DNA of 64,000 nucleotides, from NCBI GenBank assembly GCA_037178625.1, contig CM074133.1, positions 2,232,001 to 2,296,000 on the forward strand, written 5' to 3'. The notes below the pieces were generated by a model. That model saw only the letters and a list, made by a program, of their open reading frames with translations, was not told the DNA's origin and searched no databases. Source of the stretch: Skeletonema tropicum. Its lineage: Eukaryota; Bacillariophyta; Thalassiosirophyceae; Thalassiosirales; Thalassiosiraceae. Within the stretch, counting starts at the first letter, position 1. Each line of letters opens with the position of its first letter. This document shows, one piece after another, positions 45,892 through 57,035 of the stretch. Position numbers and translations under genes: made by a program.

Positions 45892-46065
45892 CGTTTCGTG
45901 TAGCACAGAACGTCTCATTCCCTTAGACGATCACTCACTTCTCACCAATCTTTATCCTTGTTATGTATCCTTACCATGTAATTATATTATTAGTTGATGT
46001 TATCGCAGTAGTACTGATTAGTTTGTATATTACGTAATCATTAACGTAGTGTGAGAAACGAATCG
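45892..46065 (+). repeat. Right LTR of element A, 174 bp
   Basis: Ends GAAACGAATCG, followed by the GCTG duplication. It lies 82 bp upstream of the RING/PDZ gene's ATG, so it now forms that gene's proximal upstream region. Confidence 0.9.
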
Positions 46066-46147
46066 GCTGGAGGAGCTTTGTAAATGGCCCAATGGTGGCG
46101 GTGATTGCGGCTAGCACTATTGCAAAAAGATAAGCAGGAAGATTAAT

Positions 46148-47560
46148 ATGGCAACAACAGCGAACACCGCCGGTGGCGCCGCCGAGGTGGAAGAAGAGGC
46201 ATCATGTCCCATCTGCCTAAACGACATGTGCAAATCTGATACACTCCATCCAATACAATGCCCTACAAACTGCAACTTTAATTTCTGCATCGAATGTCTC
46301 TGCCACCTCCTCGCTTCCTCCAAAGACGATTATGAAATTGCAAGTGATGGAAATCGCCACGTGAAGGTGCACCTCAACTGTCCTAATTGCAGAGCAGACA
46401 TATCTAAGACTATTGAAGATACGATCCGATTACGACAAACAGCATTGAAGGAGGAATTGAGTACTGTGCCTGATAGTGAATTGAGCGCGAAGCATTTACA
46501 GTTGAAACACTGGAAACAGGACGATGAAATTCTTGATTTAACGGAAGGCAAGAAGAAGAAAAAGAAGGGACCTGAGCCCATGGTCATTGACAAGTCTCTC
46601 TTTGGGGGGTTAGAGTTTGCCATGACTGTAGAGGAACAAAAATATGTTACCAAGCTCATGTCATCTGGATATCCTAATGAATTATGTCAGGGGGCACAAA
46701 TTCTTGCAGGGATTGCAGATAATATTCGAAATGGTAGAGCTCCCACCGTCACAGCAGCAACTCCAGCGTCAACTGCCCCTAATAGAGCGGCGGCCGAAAC
46801 AGCTCGGGCGACACAAGCTCTCCAAAGTGGTTACTCCAATGCTGGATTGAGCAGCCGTTCGTCTTCGCGAGACGAACTTGCCCATGGTCCGTCGAATTTT
46901 CAGAGAGAAATGGAACAAAAAAAACGTGATAAATTGAGAAGACCCCTACCGGCACGGATGCCATTGTGTGTGACGTTGAGTACTGGAGACTTTGAGAAAA
47001 TGGCGCTTCAATACAGAAAACAGTCTGGAATGGTGGATCCTTCCTTGTCTGGAGACGGTGAAGGGAAGAAGCCTGGTTGGAAGAGTTTCTTTAAAGGAAT
47101 AATAGGCAGTGCTGGAACTGCGTCAATGACCTTCATTGATGATGAATGGGATGGATCCGTGGCAGATGCCTTTGCACGAGCACAAATTGGTAGAGTTGGG
47201 AAAGACAACCAGCAGATCGTAAAAGGTCGGTTTGGCCCCCAAAATCCGGTAGAGAAAGCAAGCGTACAACGAATCATTGCGATGGGAGTGCACGAAGAGG
47301 GAGATAGTTTGACTCGTCCGGTAAGATATCAGAGGGTGTTGGTTGGTAGTGTAGGTGGTCAAGCTGGGAAAGTGGGGATCAAGAAGGGTGATGTTGTGAC
47401 TCACATTAATGGAGAAGAGTTTACAGGCAATGCATCAGCTCTTCACGCCCTGCTTGTGGAAGCTTATGAGCAGCAGGGCAAGGATGGAGTTGTTATGATT
47501 GTGGTGAATGCTGAGGATTGTACAGCTGAGGCACTGAGATTGCGTGCTCGGGTTCACTAA
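46148..47560 (+). CDS. RING-finger protein with C-terminal PDZ-like domain
   Basis: A 470-residue single-exon protein. An N-terminal RING-type zinc finger (CPICLND at 20-26; FCIEC at 46-50; CPNCRAD at 78-84) suggests an E3 ubiquitin ligase. A charged helical linker with a lysine run (about 138-143) and an alanine/serine-rich middle follow. Near the C-terminus VGSVGGQAGKVGIKKGDVVTHINGEEF (within about 390-455) is a PDZ-like peptide-binding domain with the usual G-KKGDVV-x-INGE core. A RING and a PDZ-like domain on one chain suggest targeted ubiquitination of membrane or scaffold proteins, but the partner is unknown. It is caught between the inverted elements A and B. Confidence 0.8.
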   Translation: MATTANTAGGAAEVEEEASCPICLNDMCKSDTLHPIQCPTNCNFNFCIECLCHLLASSKDDYEIASDGNRHVKVHLNCPNCRADISKTIEDTIRLRQTALKEELSTVPDSELSAKHLQLKHWKQDDEILDLTEGKKKKKKGPEPMVIDKSLFGGLEFAMTVEEQKYVTKLMSSGYPNELCQGAQILAGIADNIRNGRAPTVTAATPASTAPNRAAAETARATQALQSGYSNAGLSSRSSSRDELAHGPSNFQREMEQKKRDKLRRPLPARMPLCVTLSTGDFEKMALQYRKQSGMVDPSLSGDGEGKKPGWKSFFKGIIGSAGTASMTFIDDEWDGSVADAFARAQIGRVGKDNQQIVKGRFGPQNPVEKASVQRIIAMGVHEEGDSLTRPVRYQRVLVGSVGGQAGKVGIKKGDVVTHINGEEFTGNASALHALLVEAYEQQGKDGVVMIVVNAEDCTAEALRLRARVH

Positions 47561-47865
47561 ATTAGGAGAATACAGTAGGTAGTGAACGTTAGTGCTCCAT
47601 TTTTTAATCGGGGGCCAACCAGTGTAAATAAGCTGATCGTCCCTACTGGAAGATGCTGAGGTGGTAATTCTTTGATAGTAGAAACAATTGATTCCTCGGG
47701 AAGAGTCCCCTAACCAAGGAGACTTTTACCCTTGATTGGGGCCAACTCATTGTAGCAAAGTGATAAATAGACGGTCAAAAGGGACGATATTATGTTCGTT
47801 GTTATCGTAACTACTTGTAACATACACCGCCCAAAATGGCGCGAACAAGTCATGCACCAGAATCT
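47561..47865. other. Spacer between RING/PDZ gene and element B
   Basis: 305 bp holding the 3' region of the RING/PDZ gene. No further gene was seen. The AGCA at its edge (47866-47869) is the target duplication of element B. Confidence 0.6.
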
Positions 47866-47869
47866 AGCA

Positions 47870-48043
47870 CGATTCGTTTCTCACACTACGTTAATGATTA
47901 CGTAATATACAAACTAATCAGTACTACTGCGATAACATCAACTAATAATATAATTACATGGTAAGGATACATAACAAGGATAAAGATTGGTGAGAAGTGA
48001 GTGATCGTCTAAGGGAATGAGACGTTCTGTGCTACACGAAACG
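47870..48043 (-). repeat. 3' LTR of element B (left end), 174 bp
   Basis: Starts CGATTCGTTTC and ends CACGAAACG on the plus strand; matches 54176-54349 without a noticed difference. Confidence 0.9.
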
Positions 48044-48370
48044 CTCCCCGTGAATTGTAAGCTTACGCTTGCGATTCATAAAGCTAAGTCTCATTGGAAA
48101 TCTTCTCATCCACTATCGTGCACTGATTTGGGTAATATAAAGTTGAATCCTCTTGTATAAAGGTGATATCTTCTTGAGTGTGTCCGAGTAGTTGGCTCCG
48201 TCCAGAAGGTATTATCGACATTGTAAAGTTCCTGTTGCGGTGTACTCCCCCTTGATGATAAGGTGTCTGACTGAGTTTTGTAGCGGATGTTGGAGTATTC
48301 GTAACCTTCACCATACTGTCATTGTCACAAAAGAAATCAGGTGTTCAGTCAATTGGTACCGCGAATGTGC

Positions 48371-48700
48371 TCAGTCAGTTGGTACAGCGAACATCTTTAG
48401 GTTGATCTTCAGTGCAACTGTCAAACCTCTCGCGAAGCGCATCGTTACCATCTCGGTGTCGGCTCCAAGATTTGTAAATTCAACCGTACTCTGCTTCTTG
48501 TTTATTGAACGATAAGATTCTGATCCTCGCCTTCTCTCCCAACGGAACTGGTATTTCCGCTGGGTCTTCCTCAATCGTCTCCCGTAAAAATCCTTCCAAT
48601 CTGTGCTATGCTTTGGGGCTTCTTCGACATGCATTGTAGACATAGCAAGTCTCCTATCTGGATACCTATCCAGGTAACGTATAATTCCGTAAACAGCTTT
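48371..48700 (-). pseudogene. Copia-type RNase H remnant in element B
   Basis: The same remnant as at 45220-45564, with the same amino-acid losses, showing that decay preceded the split of the two copies. Confidence 0.5.
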
Positions 48701-51700
48701 CGAGGTGTCCAAGACGAAGTGCGGTCAAAATGATCCCTACATACCGGCTGGATCAATCTTCACTAGCCTCTACGGTCTCCCCGTAAACGTAAATACCTTT
48801 CAATGTACATCCTTTTAAAGTAACTCCTCATATGCATCGCGGTTCTGTATGCCCGAGTGCATCCTTTCAATGTAACTCCTCATATGCATCTCGGTTCTGT
48901 ATGCCCGAGTGTCACGAGATGCTTTGACCACATCGTAGAGACGGTCCAAGTCAAAATTGATCGTCGTACAGAAATGAGTTGCTGGTATCTTTACCTCTTT
49001 CACCGCTGTAGTCCGGTGTCTAGTTCTATCGTTCTGGATACTTAATTGATTGAGTTCTCTCTCCTACTTCTCATTCATCGTGTTGTCTCAGAGGCTCTTG
49101 CCATTTCCTTCTTCCTGCCCGAGGTCGTTTGTTATTTTCTCAGAGCTTAATCATCACCTCGTTCGGGTTCTTGGTTCTTGGTAGGATGTCATCTACGTCG
49201 ACCAATATTATCTCATAATGGACGATGGATGGTGTCCCTAATCGCGTGTCTTGAGAGTGACTCTTCATCCTGTATACACCTTTGGCAAGCATAGTTCTGT
49301 ACGTTGTAAATCATGTTGCGCATAGTGACGAATCTTCACTTCATTCCCTTTATCTTCACTATCTCAAGTGATTCTAGCTTCGAGCCACGTTCTCACTTAA
49401 ATTCAAGCGTGCGTTGCCCATACAAAAATCCGTGGCCGGTACGTCTAATGGCAGTTATGTAGATGAGGTAGGCATTGTCCCGTGGGTGACAGATCTGGAT
49501 CTGTATCTGTGCTGTTTTATGAGCCCAAACCTTGATGCGCCTGGATGTTCTATTCGCGGCAATGATGCGTCTGGCTGTTCAAGGAATCATTTCCTCGCAA
49601 CCTCTTCTATGTTCCGATATGTGTCGCCTGTATTGCTTGTGTAACATGTGGGATGTCGTGCTCCCAGAGTCAGCGTGTGACTTCCTTGGTATGTTGGTGT
49701 TGGCTCTCCTGCTATTGCCTCATCACCGCTCGCATATCTCTACATCTTTAAGTCGGTCTCTTGTTGTCGTGGTTATATCGCCTCGTTTAAGTCGGTCATA
49801 TCGCCTCGTTCCAGTCATTAACATTTGTGCATCAAATTGTCCAGTGCGCCTCTAGTTCAACTCGCATTAGCCTGGCCTATATCTCGTGTTTCAGCATCAC
49901 GAGCGAGGTATATCACTCATATTCTCCCCGTATGCCGAGTCTTTTGTTGGTCGAGTTGGTGATTGGTCGAATCAGTCTCATGAAGTCTGTGGTGGCTTTA
50001 CTCCGTCTACCACAATCGGCGTCTAACCGTCCGCGATAACCTATCGATGGCACCCCGTACTCTGTCAGACCTTCTCGTGCTGTTTGAGATTGGTCTCGCC
50101 TGATATATTCAAACTCATTTGCAGCTCCAGTATCGTTTGATAATATGAATTTGCGATCCCTAGTCTGAGTGTCCTACTACAAGTAGGTCGATGCAAAGTC
50201 TAGTTGTTGTTGTCGTCTCATACTAAGAAGGCTTGTTGTCGATGCATCTAGAATCGTCTCCAAATGTGTTAGGGCGCTCCCGCAGTGCTTGTCATGCAAT
50301 TGCTCTCAAGTATTGTCAGCAGTCACCTCAACTGCGGGTCCTACGCGTGGTCTTAACGTCCTAGTTTCATGAAACTCACTGACAATAATCACTAAGCTAT
50401 CGAGTCGGCTTGTCGGAAATGTTTTGCTCTGCTCTGCTAACGCAATTATGCCCATGTAAGGTATCACTGTGTTCACACCATAGTTATCACGATACAAGGT
50501 CAACTTGATGCTATATAGCCGCTCTGTGGGTCATCCAATCTTTCTCATGTTGCTTCCATTCGACCCGACCAAGGCCCAAGGCGTTCTTCAATATCATTTC
50601 TTCATTTGCGCTCTTCTGCCGATATCTTGGTCTGTACTACCTCGTTGATTTCCTCTGCCATTATGTCGGGTGATAAGACGTGCATCGCGTTCTTCCTAGC
50701 TTGACATCTGGCGTTTAATCCACATTCATCAGTAGTGTCATATGTACCTTCACGTCTTGCACTATGATTAGCGTGAGCATCATTAGCAACTGTTATGAGG
50801 GCAGTTCCTTGTCACATTGGTCTCTGTCTCTCTTATCTGCCTCGTCTATGCCATCTCTTTTATCTGCCTCTTCTTCTCTGTCTCTTTTATCTGCCTCTTC
50901 TTCTCTGTCTCGTTTATCTGCCTCGTCTGTGTCATCTCTTTTATCTGCCTCTTCTGTGCCATCTTGGGAATGTCAAGTATCAATATTCTCCCCTGCTTGA
51001 CATTCAATTATTGGTCTACACGAGGTATTGCTGCCCCTATTCTTGATCATATCGAGTGTCTCCCGGTCTTGGATGTCAACCCGTCTCCAGTTCAGTGCGC
51101 ATTGTTTTCACCATGCTGTTCAATCGTCCTTCACTCTGGACTCCTCATTGGTCAGATGCTATGGAGTATTTCGTTATGCCTTGGTAGTCACGGCTCTTAC
51201 ATTTGTTCGTCCCTTATTCTCGTACATTTGTTCGTCCCTTGTCCGCAGGGCGTTTCTCCATCTATCTATTCTCTTCAGCTTTGTTTCCCCTTTGCCGCAG
51301 GGCGTTTCTCCATCAATTCGGATTAGATTATCATCCGCTCATCATGATGGATAGTAACGTCCTTGTCTGCGGTCCGTTCTTCAAACTACCTCCTCGGCTC
51401 ATCATGATGGATAATAACGTCCGCGGTCGTGTTGTTCTGGCTACATCCAATTTCTTGTCTCTTACACATTGTCATAGACTACAGCTTGTATTCGCGCCCG
51501 CTGTTATCAAAGCGATATAGCTTGTACTATATTTGCTACGCTTATACTGAGGGATCTTTTGCCAAGATGAGGTCTTCCTATTTCTTGACATCTCAACCAC
51601 ATCAAGCCTGCGATTCAAAATAAGAATGTTTGTCGATTGTTAATATTTGTGTTCGCTTCCGATTCACTTTGAATGCCCGTGCACCATTACACGCATCTAA

Positions 51701-53534
51701 TATTTGCTCCGTCATAAAGTTCCAGGGTAACCAACTCTGTTGCTACGATCTTCTGTACGCTGATCCCAAGGTATATTGTATGTACAACATCATGGAATTT
51801 GTCTTTGTCCCTGTCTCATCACATGGCATGAAGCTACTCCCTATCAAGTACTTGTTGACAAGCCGTTATTCTTGTTATGATCGAGTTGCCACCTATTCCT
51901 TATTTTTACAGCAAGTGCTGTCCATTTCTCTCTTTCTCTCCCTCTCCCTTCCTGGAGGAGGAGTTGTTAGATGACACACTCTGTGCCATTCTCTCCCCAT
52001 CTTCCACGCAACATCACGGAGCTCTGTCTGCGGATGTCCTGTACTCAATATACCCGGGATGCCATTCACTGATCTGGTTTGACCTAAGATGAAGGGATGT
52101 TCACACGAATTGTGCCAAGGTACTTGCGCTACATATCATCAGAGTAACAATCACGCCGGTCGGCTCAAAATGCCATGACCTTAAATGTCATAGCTTTGCT
52201 CTAACTGTAAGCGTTCAAGCATTCATCTTGTGTTTCAGTTTCACATTGCTTATATTCATGTCTTGAGATCAACCTCTTCCCGGCTTCCATTTGCAATCGG
52301 CTTCTCATGCAGAGCAGTCCCGAATACTATTCTCGCATTTATGCCCTCAAAAGGATTTTTATTCATACTTGTCGTGGTTTAACGTTTGATCTCATTCTCA
52401 AGCAGGGATGCTTGTATATCAAGCAGGGATGCTTGTATATCTCATAGTATCTTGTCTCCGATTCCATGTCAGATCTCTCCATGAGGTTTTGGATAGTGTA
52501 CTTGACATCCGTGACGTGCAACCTATTATATGACCAGCCCATGTTCATTACCGTGAGCACTCTCGTTCTGGTCCGATAAGTCAGATCTCTACGATCTCTC
52601 AGAGTTTATGTGCATCTGTTGGTTAACCGCTGTTCTTGCTATTCATCTGTCTCTTAGTCCTGCTCAATCTTCTTCGGTATTCTACTCCTCGAATACGGCA
52701 GTTGTCCTCTATCGGACTGTCTCCCTGGATATCAAAGACTTCACGTTGATTATCGTGTTCGAAATCTCTCCTTCTAGAGTATCTCCCCTCAGCTTTCGTC
52801 AGAGGTGCGTCCACTCTAATCTAACTAATATCACATAGTTAACGGTGACCCTATCTTCTGGGTGCACATTAGTTTTCGTCTATTACTCTGGCCTTTTCAG
52901 CTCTCTTGTCGTCTCTCATACGAAACGTTTCTATCTCTCTTCCTGGTCAATCACGGTCCCTATTCTTTTTCATTTACCAACATTACAGGCACTCCGGCCG
53001 TCTCACTTTACGCCGGCACTTCGGCCATCTTTTCTCCGTCAGGCACTGCGACCATGACTACTACTATTTATGCTCTCCTTCGGGTGTTCGCCTCACTTAC
53101 TCGGTGATCTATTTCATTCCTTCCTATTCTAGTGGTATTTCTCTTTCTTTTCGAAGACGATAGGCTCTACTGGCCCCACCTCCTGGTGGTATTTTTCTTT
53201 CTTTTCTATCTCCAACGACGACGCGGTGGCACTTTGCCACTTACGTTTACTTTTCCTTTATCTCTCCAAGAATGTGTCGGCACTTTGCCATTGACTGTTA
53301 CATCGTTACTACTCTCTGGTATCCCTATTCCTTCCGTGATTCTGCTGGCTCCTTGCAGCGATATTCTTTAATATTCCCTATCTGCTGGCTCCTTGCAGTA
53401 CCTAATTTCTCGTGTTATCGCTGGCTCCTTGCAGCAATTTCCGTCCGTCGCCCTTGGCTCCTTGCAGGGTCTATACTGGCTCCTTGCAGTATTTCTTTCC
53501 TGGGTTTCTATTTCCTATCTATTTTCTAACTTTT

Positions 53535-53911
53535 CTAACCTTCTGCACCTCTTCTAGGTGATCTGGGTTCTAACCTTCTGCACCTCTCCTAGGTGATCTG
53601 GGTTCTTAATATGTTTCTAACCTTCTGCACCTCTTCTAGGTGATCTGGGTTCTAACCTTCTGCACCTCTCCTAGGTGATCTGGGTTCTTAATATGTTTCT
53701 AACCTTCTGCACCTCTTCTAGGTGATCTGGGTTCTAACCTTCTGCACCTCTCCTAGGTGATCTGGGTTCTTAATATGTTTCTAACCTTCTGCACCTCTTC
53801 TAGGTGATCTGGGTTCTAACCTTCTGCACCTCTCCTAGGTGATCTGGGTTCTAATATGTTTCTAACCTTCTGCACCTCTCCTAGGTGATCTGGGTTCTTA
53901 ATATGTTTCTA
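53535..53911 (-). repeat. Minisatellite in element B
   Basis: Reverse complement of the array at 40024-40399, with the same alternation of short and long units and one slightly irregular unit near its right end. Confidence 0.88.
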
Positions 53912-54175
53912 CGTTCGATTTCTGTTTCCAGCTCCACGTCTCTAGTGGTGCCTATCCGTCAATAGTTAGTTTGGGCCAATTCCTTTTATGCAGACGGGGG
54001 CATTCCTCCCCAGCAGGGCCGATTTATTTATCGCCGGCATTCCTCGGCGATGGTTGTTGATATCCCAGGTGTCCTTACTGGGGGGCCAATTATTATGCCG
54101 GCGTCCTCGGCAATTCATTATATCGATATCGAATCTCTTTCCTTCTTGGGGCCAATTATTATGGGTCTGATAAAC

Positions 54176-54349
54176 CGATTCGTTTCTCACACTACGTTAA
54201 TGATTACGTAATATACAAACTAATCAGTACTACTGCGATAACATCAACTAATAATATAATTACATGGTAAGGATACATAACAAGGATAAAGATTGGTGAG
54301 AAGTGAGTGATCGTCTAAGGGAATGAGACGTTCTGTGCTACACGAAACG
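54176..54349 (-). repeat. 5' LTR of element B (right end), 174 bp
   Basis: Ends 121 bp before the ATG at 54471 of the RWDD2-like gene (and 25 bp before an upstream in-frame ATG at 54375). Confidence 0.9.
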
Positions 54350-54470
54350 AGCAAGATCTAAGATCTCGCACATCATGGTGTGTCCTCACCCACATCCACA
54401 ATCCACACCACCCCACACTACTGTTTTGTACATAGCTATTGCTCCTACTTTGGTTGCAGCGCCGATAACT

Positions 54471-55814
54471 ATGTCGGCAGAGGAGGAAGACGAAGTGAAA
54501 GAGCGACGCTTGGCAGAGATCGAGTTCGTGCGTTCCGCCTACGGAGAAGATGAGGCTTGGGTCGATGAGAAGGATCAGACAATCTACCGCCGGCTCCTTG
54601 TTTCTTCGTCTGATGACATTGGAATTCCTGTTCTCTTGTCACTCACAATGCCCGATGGATATCCGATCGATGAAGGCGCTGTGTTGGTTATAGATGCGAG
54701 AGTATCAGATGACGCTGTGGGTACGTCATCGTCTTCACACACTGCCAAAAATCTGAGGAAAGTAGTTATGGATTCGTTGCCATCAATGATTGAAGCTTGT
54801 CGCTCATCCGCCCTTGACTATGTCGGCAGTGAGTCAATCTTTGCAGTGCTTAGCAGAGCTGATGAATGGATTTCAACAGATTTTGTGGATATAGTCGAGA
54901 GCAGCAGCCATAATATTATCAACACCGATGACGCGGACGAAGTTGGAACCAAACCACAATGCGACAATGGATTAGTATTGGGGCGGAGATTGATACATTC
55001 ACACCATATCATTGCACAATCAAAGCGCAAGGCCATTGTAGATCTGGCGAATCAACATAACATAGGAGGATACTTCAAGATTGGTTGGCCTGGTATAATT
55101 GTAATTGAGGGAGAGGAACGTGACTGCATAGCTTATGTCGACGAAATTCGCTCAATGAGGTGGCAGCATTTGGTTGTCCGCGGTGAGGAGCAACATGCAG
55201 TCAGAGATCAAGAAGAGCTAGAACAATTGCGCGTATTGCCAAAGAAAATGCATGAGCTTGGCGACGATATGTCCTGCATAGCGGAACGTTGCAAAGATGC
55301 GGGCCTTGAGGAGCTCTTTCTTACATCAATGAAGATATACAACAAAAAAGAAAGTGTTAGTAGTGACGCATCGAATCAGAAAGAGAATGCCAAATCTTCA
55401 TCATATTCATACGGGGCACTCTGTCATGTAGATCACATGCGAGATGGTAAGGGCTACAGAAAGTGGCTTCGAAAGGCATCAGCTGCCGCTGGGTGTGCAT
55501 TGCTGGTCAAGGAATGTGACAGCAACGCCAAAAGACCATTGATTGTCGTCTCGATTCTTGGAGAAGAGAGCGATGTGAAACGTGTATTGAAGCGGTGGAG
55601 AACGAGTAGAGTCGACGTAGACAGTGCTGGAAAGCCTTGTCTGGAAAGAATGATGACAGTTCTAATCGAAGGCAAGCTTTCGCAGCCTGAAAACAAAGAC
55701 GTGGAAATGGAAGACCAGATATTAGTTTCTGAGCGAACGATCTGCAATATATTGGAAGCTATTGGTGGATCCAAATGGAAGAATGAGTTTGAATCATTAC
55801 TGCGTATGAGATAA
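54471..55814 (+). CDS. RWD-domain protein, RWDD2-like (RWD plus DUF1115)
   Basis: A 447-residue single-exon protein. An N-terminal RWD fold (MSAEEEDEVKERRLAEIEFV ... LSLTMPDGYPIDEGAVL, residues 1-150) is followed by a DUF1115-like region (GRRLIHSHHIIAQSKRKAI ... FKIGWPGIIVIEGEE), the pair seen in RWDD2A/B. The last 120 residues form a further alpha/beta segment without a clear match. RWD domains mediate protein-protein contacts; the function of RWDD2 is not established. An in-frame ATG at 54375 would add 32 residues of proline-rich, non-targeting sequence next to the LTR; I prefer the one at 54471 because the RWD fold begins there. Confidence 0.8.
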   Translation: MSAEEEDEVKERRLAEIEFVRSAYGEDEAWVDEKDQTIYRRLLVSSSDDIGIPVLLSLTMPDGYPIDEGAVLVIDARVSDDAVGTSSSSHTAKNLRKVVMDSLPSMIEACRSSALDYVGSESIFAVLSRADEWISTDFVDIVESSSHNIINTDDADEVGTKPQCDNGLVLGRRLIHSHHIIAQSKRKAIVDLANQHNIGGYFKIGWPGIIVIEGEERDCIAYVDEIRSMRWQHLVVRGEEQHAVRDQEELEQLRVLPKKMHELGDDMSCIAERCKDAGLEELFLTSMKIYNKKESVSSDASNQKENAKSSSYSYGALCHVDHMRDGKGYRKWLRKASAAAGCALLVKECDSNAKRPLIVVSILGEESDVKRVLKRWRTSRVDVDSAGKPCLERMMTVLIEGKLSQPENKDVEMEDQILVSERTICNILEAIGGSKWKNEFESLLRMR

Positions 55815-55918
55815 CATATAAATGCAATTAATATTTATCATCTATCCAACAACAAAACAAAATCTCTATCAAACAACAAAACAAAAAGTATCTATCTCCA
55901 TAGGTTGTAGCAAAAACT

Positions 55919-56467
55919 TCAAGCGGCCATTGCAGCACGAACTCTAGCGCGTTGCGCAGACTTGACTGAGCTGATCTGTGCCGCCTTTACAAGAAGCATT
56001 GGATCTTCTAGCTGTTCCTTTCGTTGCTCATGCTGCTTTCGTAATACAGCAGCTGAATGTTCTCGTCTGAGCTTCGATGTACCCGATGGTTTACCGAGTA
56101 TACACTTCTCAATGCCTATAAGTTCGCTTCTGGTAATAATGCGATTGCGTAGGAGATACTTGATAGACTCAGAAATCGACTCTTGTGGAACAGCATTGAT
56201 GAGATTCTTGATTCGGAGTCCATCTACTAATGCGTCTTGGCCAAACTCTTCGTAATCTTCTTCTGTATACGACAAACTCTTTAATAACTGACGATTATGC
56301 GGTTGATAGACGTAAAGCTGAGAAGATTCTGAGAAGGAAACTCGATTGCGTCTCTTTGAAGCATTTTCCCCCATAGAGTGAAAATCAGAGCAAGATGAAG
56401 TCGACTTTTGCTTGTGTCTCATGAGCAAGTACTCAAGGAGTGCGTCGTCGTGGTCTGTGTGGCTCAT
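55919..56467 (-). CDS. Conserved protein of unknown function (diatom-type)
   Basis: A 182-residue protein, MSHTDHDDALLEYLL... Its most distinctive stretch is RVSFSESSQLYVYQPH (about residues 42-57), followed by a helical region with SLSYTEEDYEEFGQDAL. A basic C-terminal helix (SAAVLRKQHEQRKEQ and QRARVRAAMAA) closes it. I recall similar short proteins with this SFSES...YVY motif and RAR-AAMA tail in diatoms, but no function is known. It converges on the RWDD2-like gene with about 105 bp between stops. Confidence 0.65.
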   Translation of the reverse strand: MSHTDHDDALLEYLLMRHKQKSTSSCSDFHSMGENASKRRNRVSFSESSQLYVYQPHNRQLLKSLSYTEEDYEEFGQDALVDGLRIKNLINAVPQESISESIKYLLRNRIITRSELIGIEKCILGKPSGTSKLRREHSAAVLRKQHEQRKEQLEDPMLLVKAAQISSVKSAQRARVRAAMAA

Positions 56468-57035
56468 TTTCTTCGTTCCCGACGGTGTATACTTTCACTT
56501 TTGAATATTATGAAAAAGTGTAGCGATCGTTCGCAGGTCGGTCGTGTGTTGGTTTGCTGTAGGTGGGAGAGGGAGACAACTTAGGCCGGTTCAAGCGCTT
56601 CTCGTTCCCTGGCGCGAAAAGTAAGCTGCATACATTTTTCTGACCAACACAACATACGCAAGACCCAAGACCAAAACCCAAGAAGCTACCATGAAATACT
56701 GCATGGTCTGTATATCTGGGCACAATCACGAAAGCAGCAGAGCTCGATCGAAGCGATGCGCGGATTACTTATGGTAGAATGGTCGTTGTACATAAGTATG
56801 GCCTTCAAACTACGAAAGTTCAATAAAGGATACAGAACGAGAACTGCACAGGCTTGAGAGTCCCGCGTCCGTTGACGCAAAGCGACCTCCAAATTGATTA
56901 AATTGAGCCATCAAACTCCAGTCCTTTGCTACTCACGTATCCATCAAATGGCCCAAACGAAACACAAGCGCAAAAAGACCGTACCTTATCAGCTAACAGT
57001 GCACACAAGAAGTGAAGTAAGCAAAAAGCATTGCA
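56468..57035. other. Divergent intergenic region
   Basis: 568 bp between the starts of the minus-strand unknown gene and the plus-strand ankyrin gene, so it should contain both promoters. No additional ORF with support and no repeat was seen. Confidence 0.5.

Larger units (their letters stand above)
38714..46065 (+). mobile_element. LTR element A (decayed Copia-like), 7.35 kb with a nested insertion
   Basis: 174-bp LTRs (left in two parts, 38714-38754 and 39381-39514; right 45892-46065) with a 4-bp target duplication GCTG (38710-38713, 46066-46069). LTR ends are CGTTTCGTG...GAAACGAATCG, not the usual TG...CA. After the left LTR lies GTTTATCAGACAGCC (primer-site-like) and before the right LTR CACGGGGAG (purine-rich). 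The interior has only decayed coding sequence, with a Copia-type RNase H remnant near the 3' end and many short direct repeats. Near-identical to element B over the shared length, so both moved recently although their genes were already dead. Confidence 0.85.
47870..54349 (-). mobile_element. LTR element B (decayed Copia-like), 6.48 kb, inverted copy of A
   Basis: 174-bp LTRs at 47870-48043 and 54176-54349 with a 4-bp target duplication AGCA (47866-47869, 54350-54353). Sequence and internal order are those of element A in reverse complement, with only scattered single-base differences seen. About 0.2 kb next to its 5' LTR is missing relative to A (around 54130-54170), and it lacks the nested TIR element. 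Different target duplications show that A and B are separate insertions, not an inverted duplication of one locus. Confidence 0.87.

Noticed and set aside
38714..54349. A and B as a single inverted segmental duplication around the RING/PDZ gene
   Set aside because: Each copy has its own 4-bp target duplication (GCTG, AGCA) exactly at the LTR edges, which indicates separate insertions.
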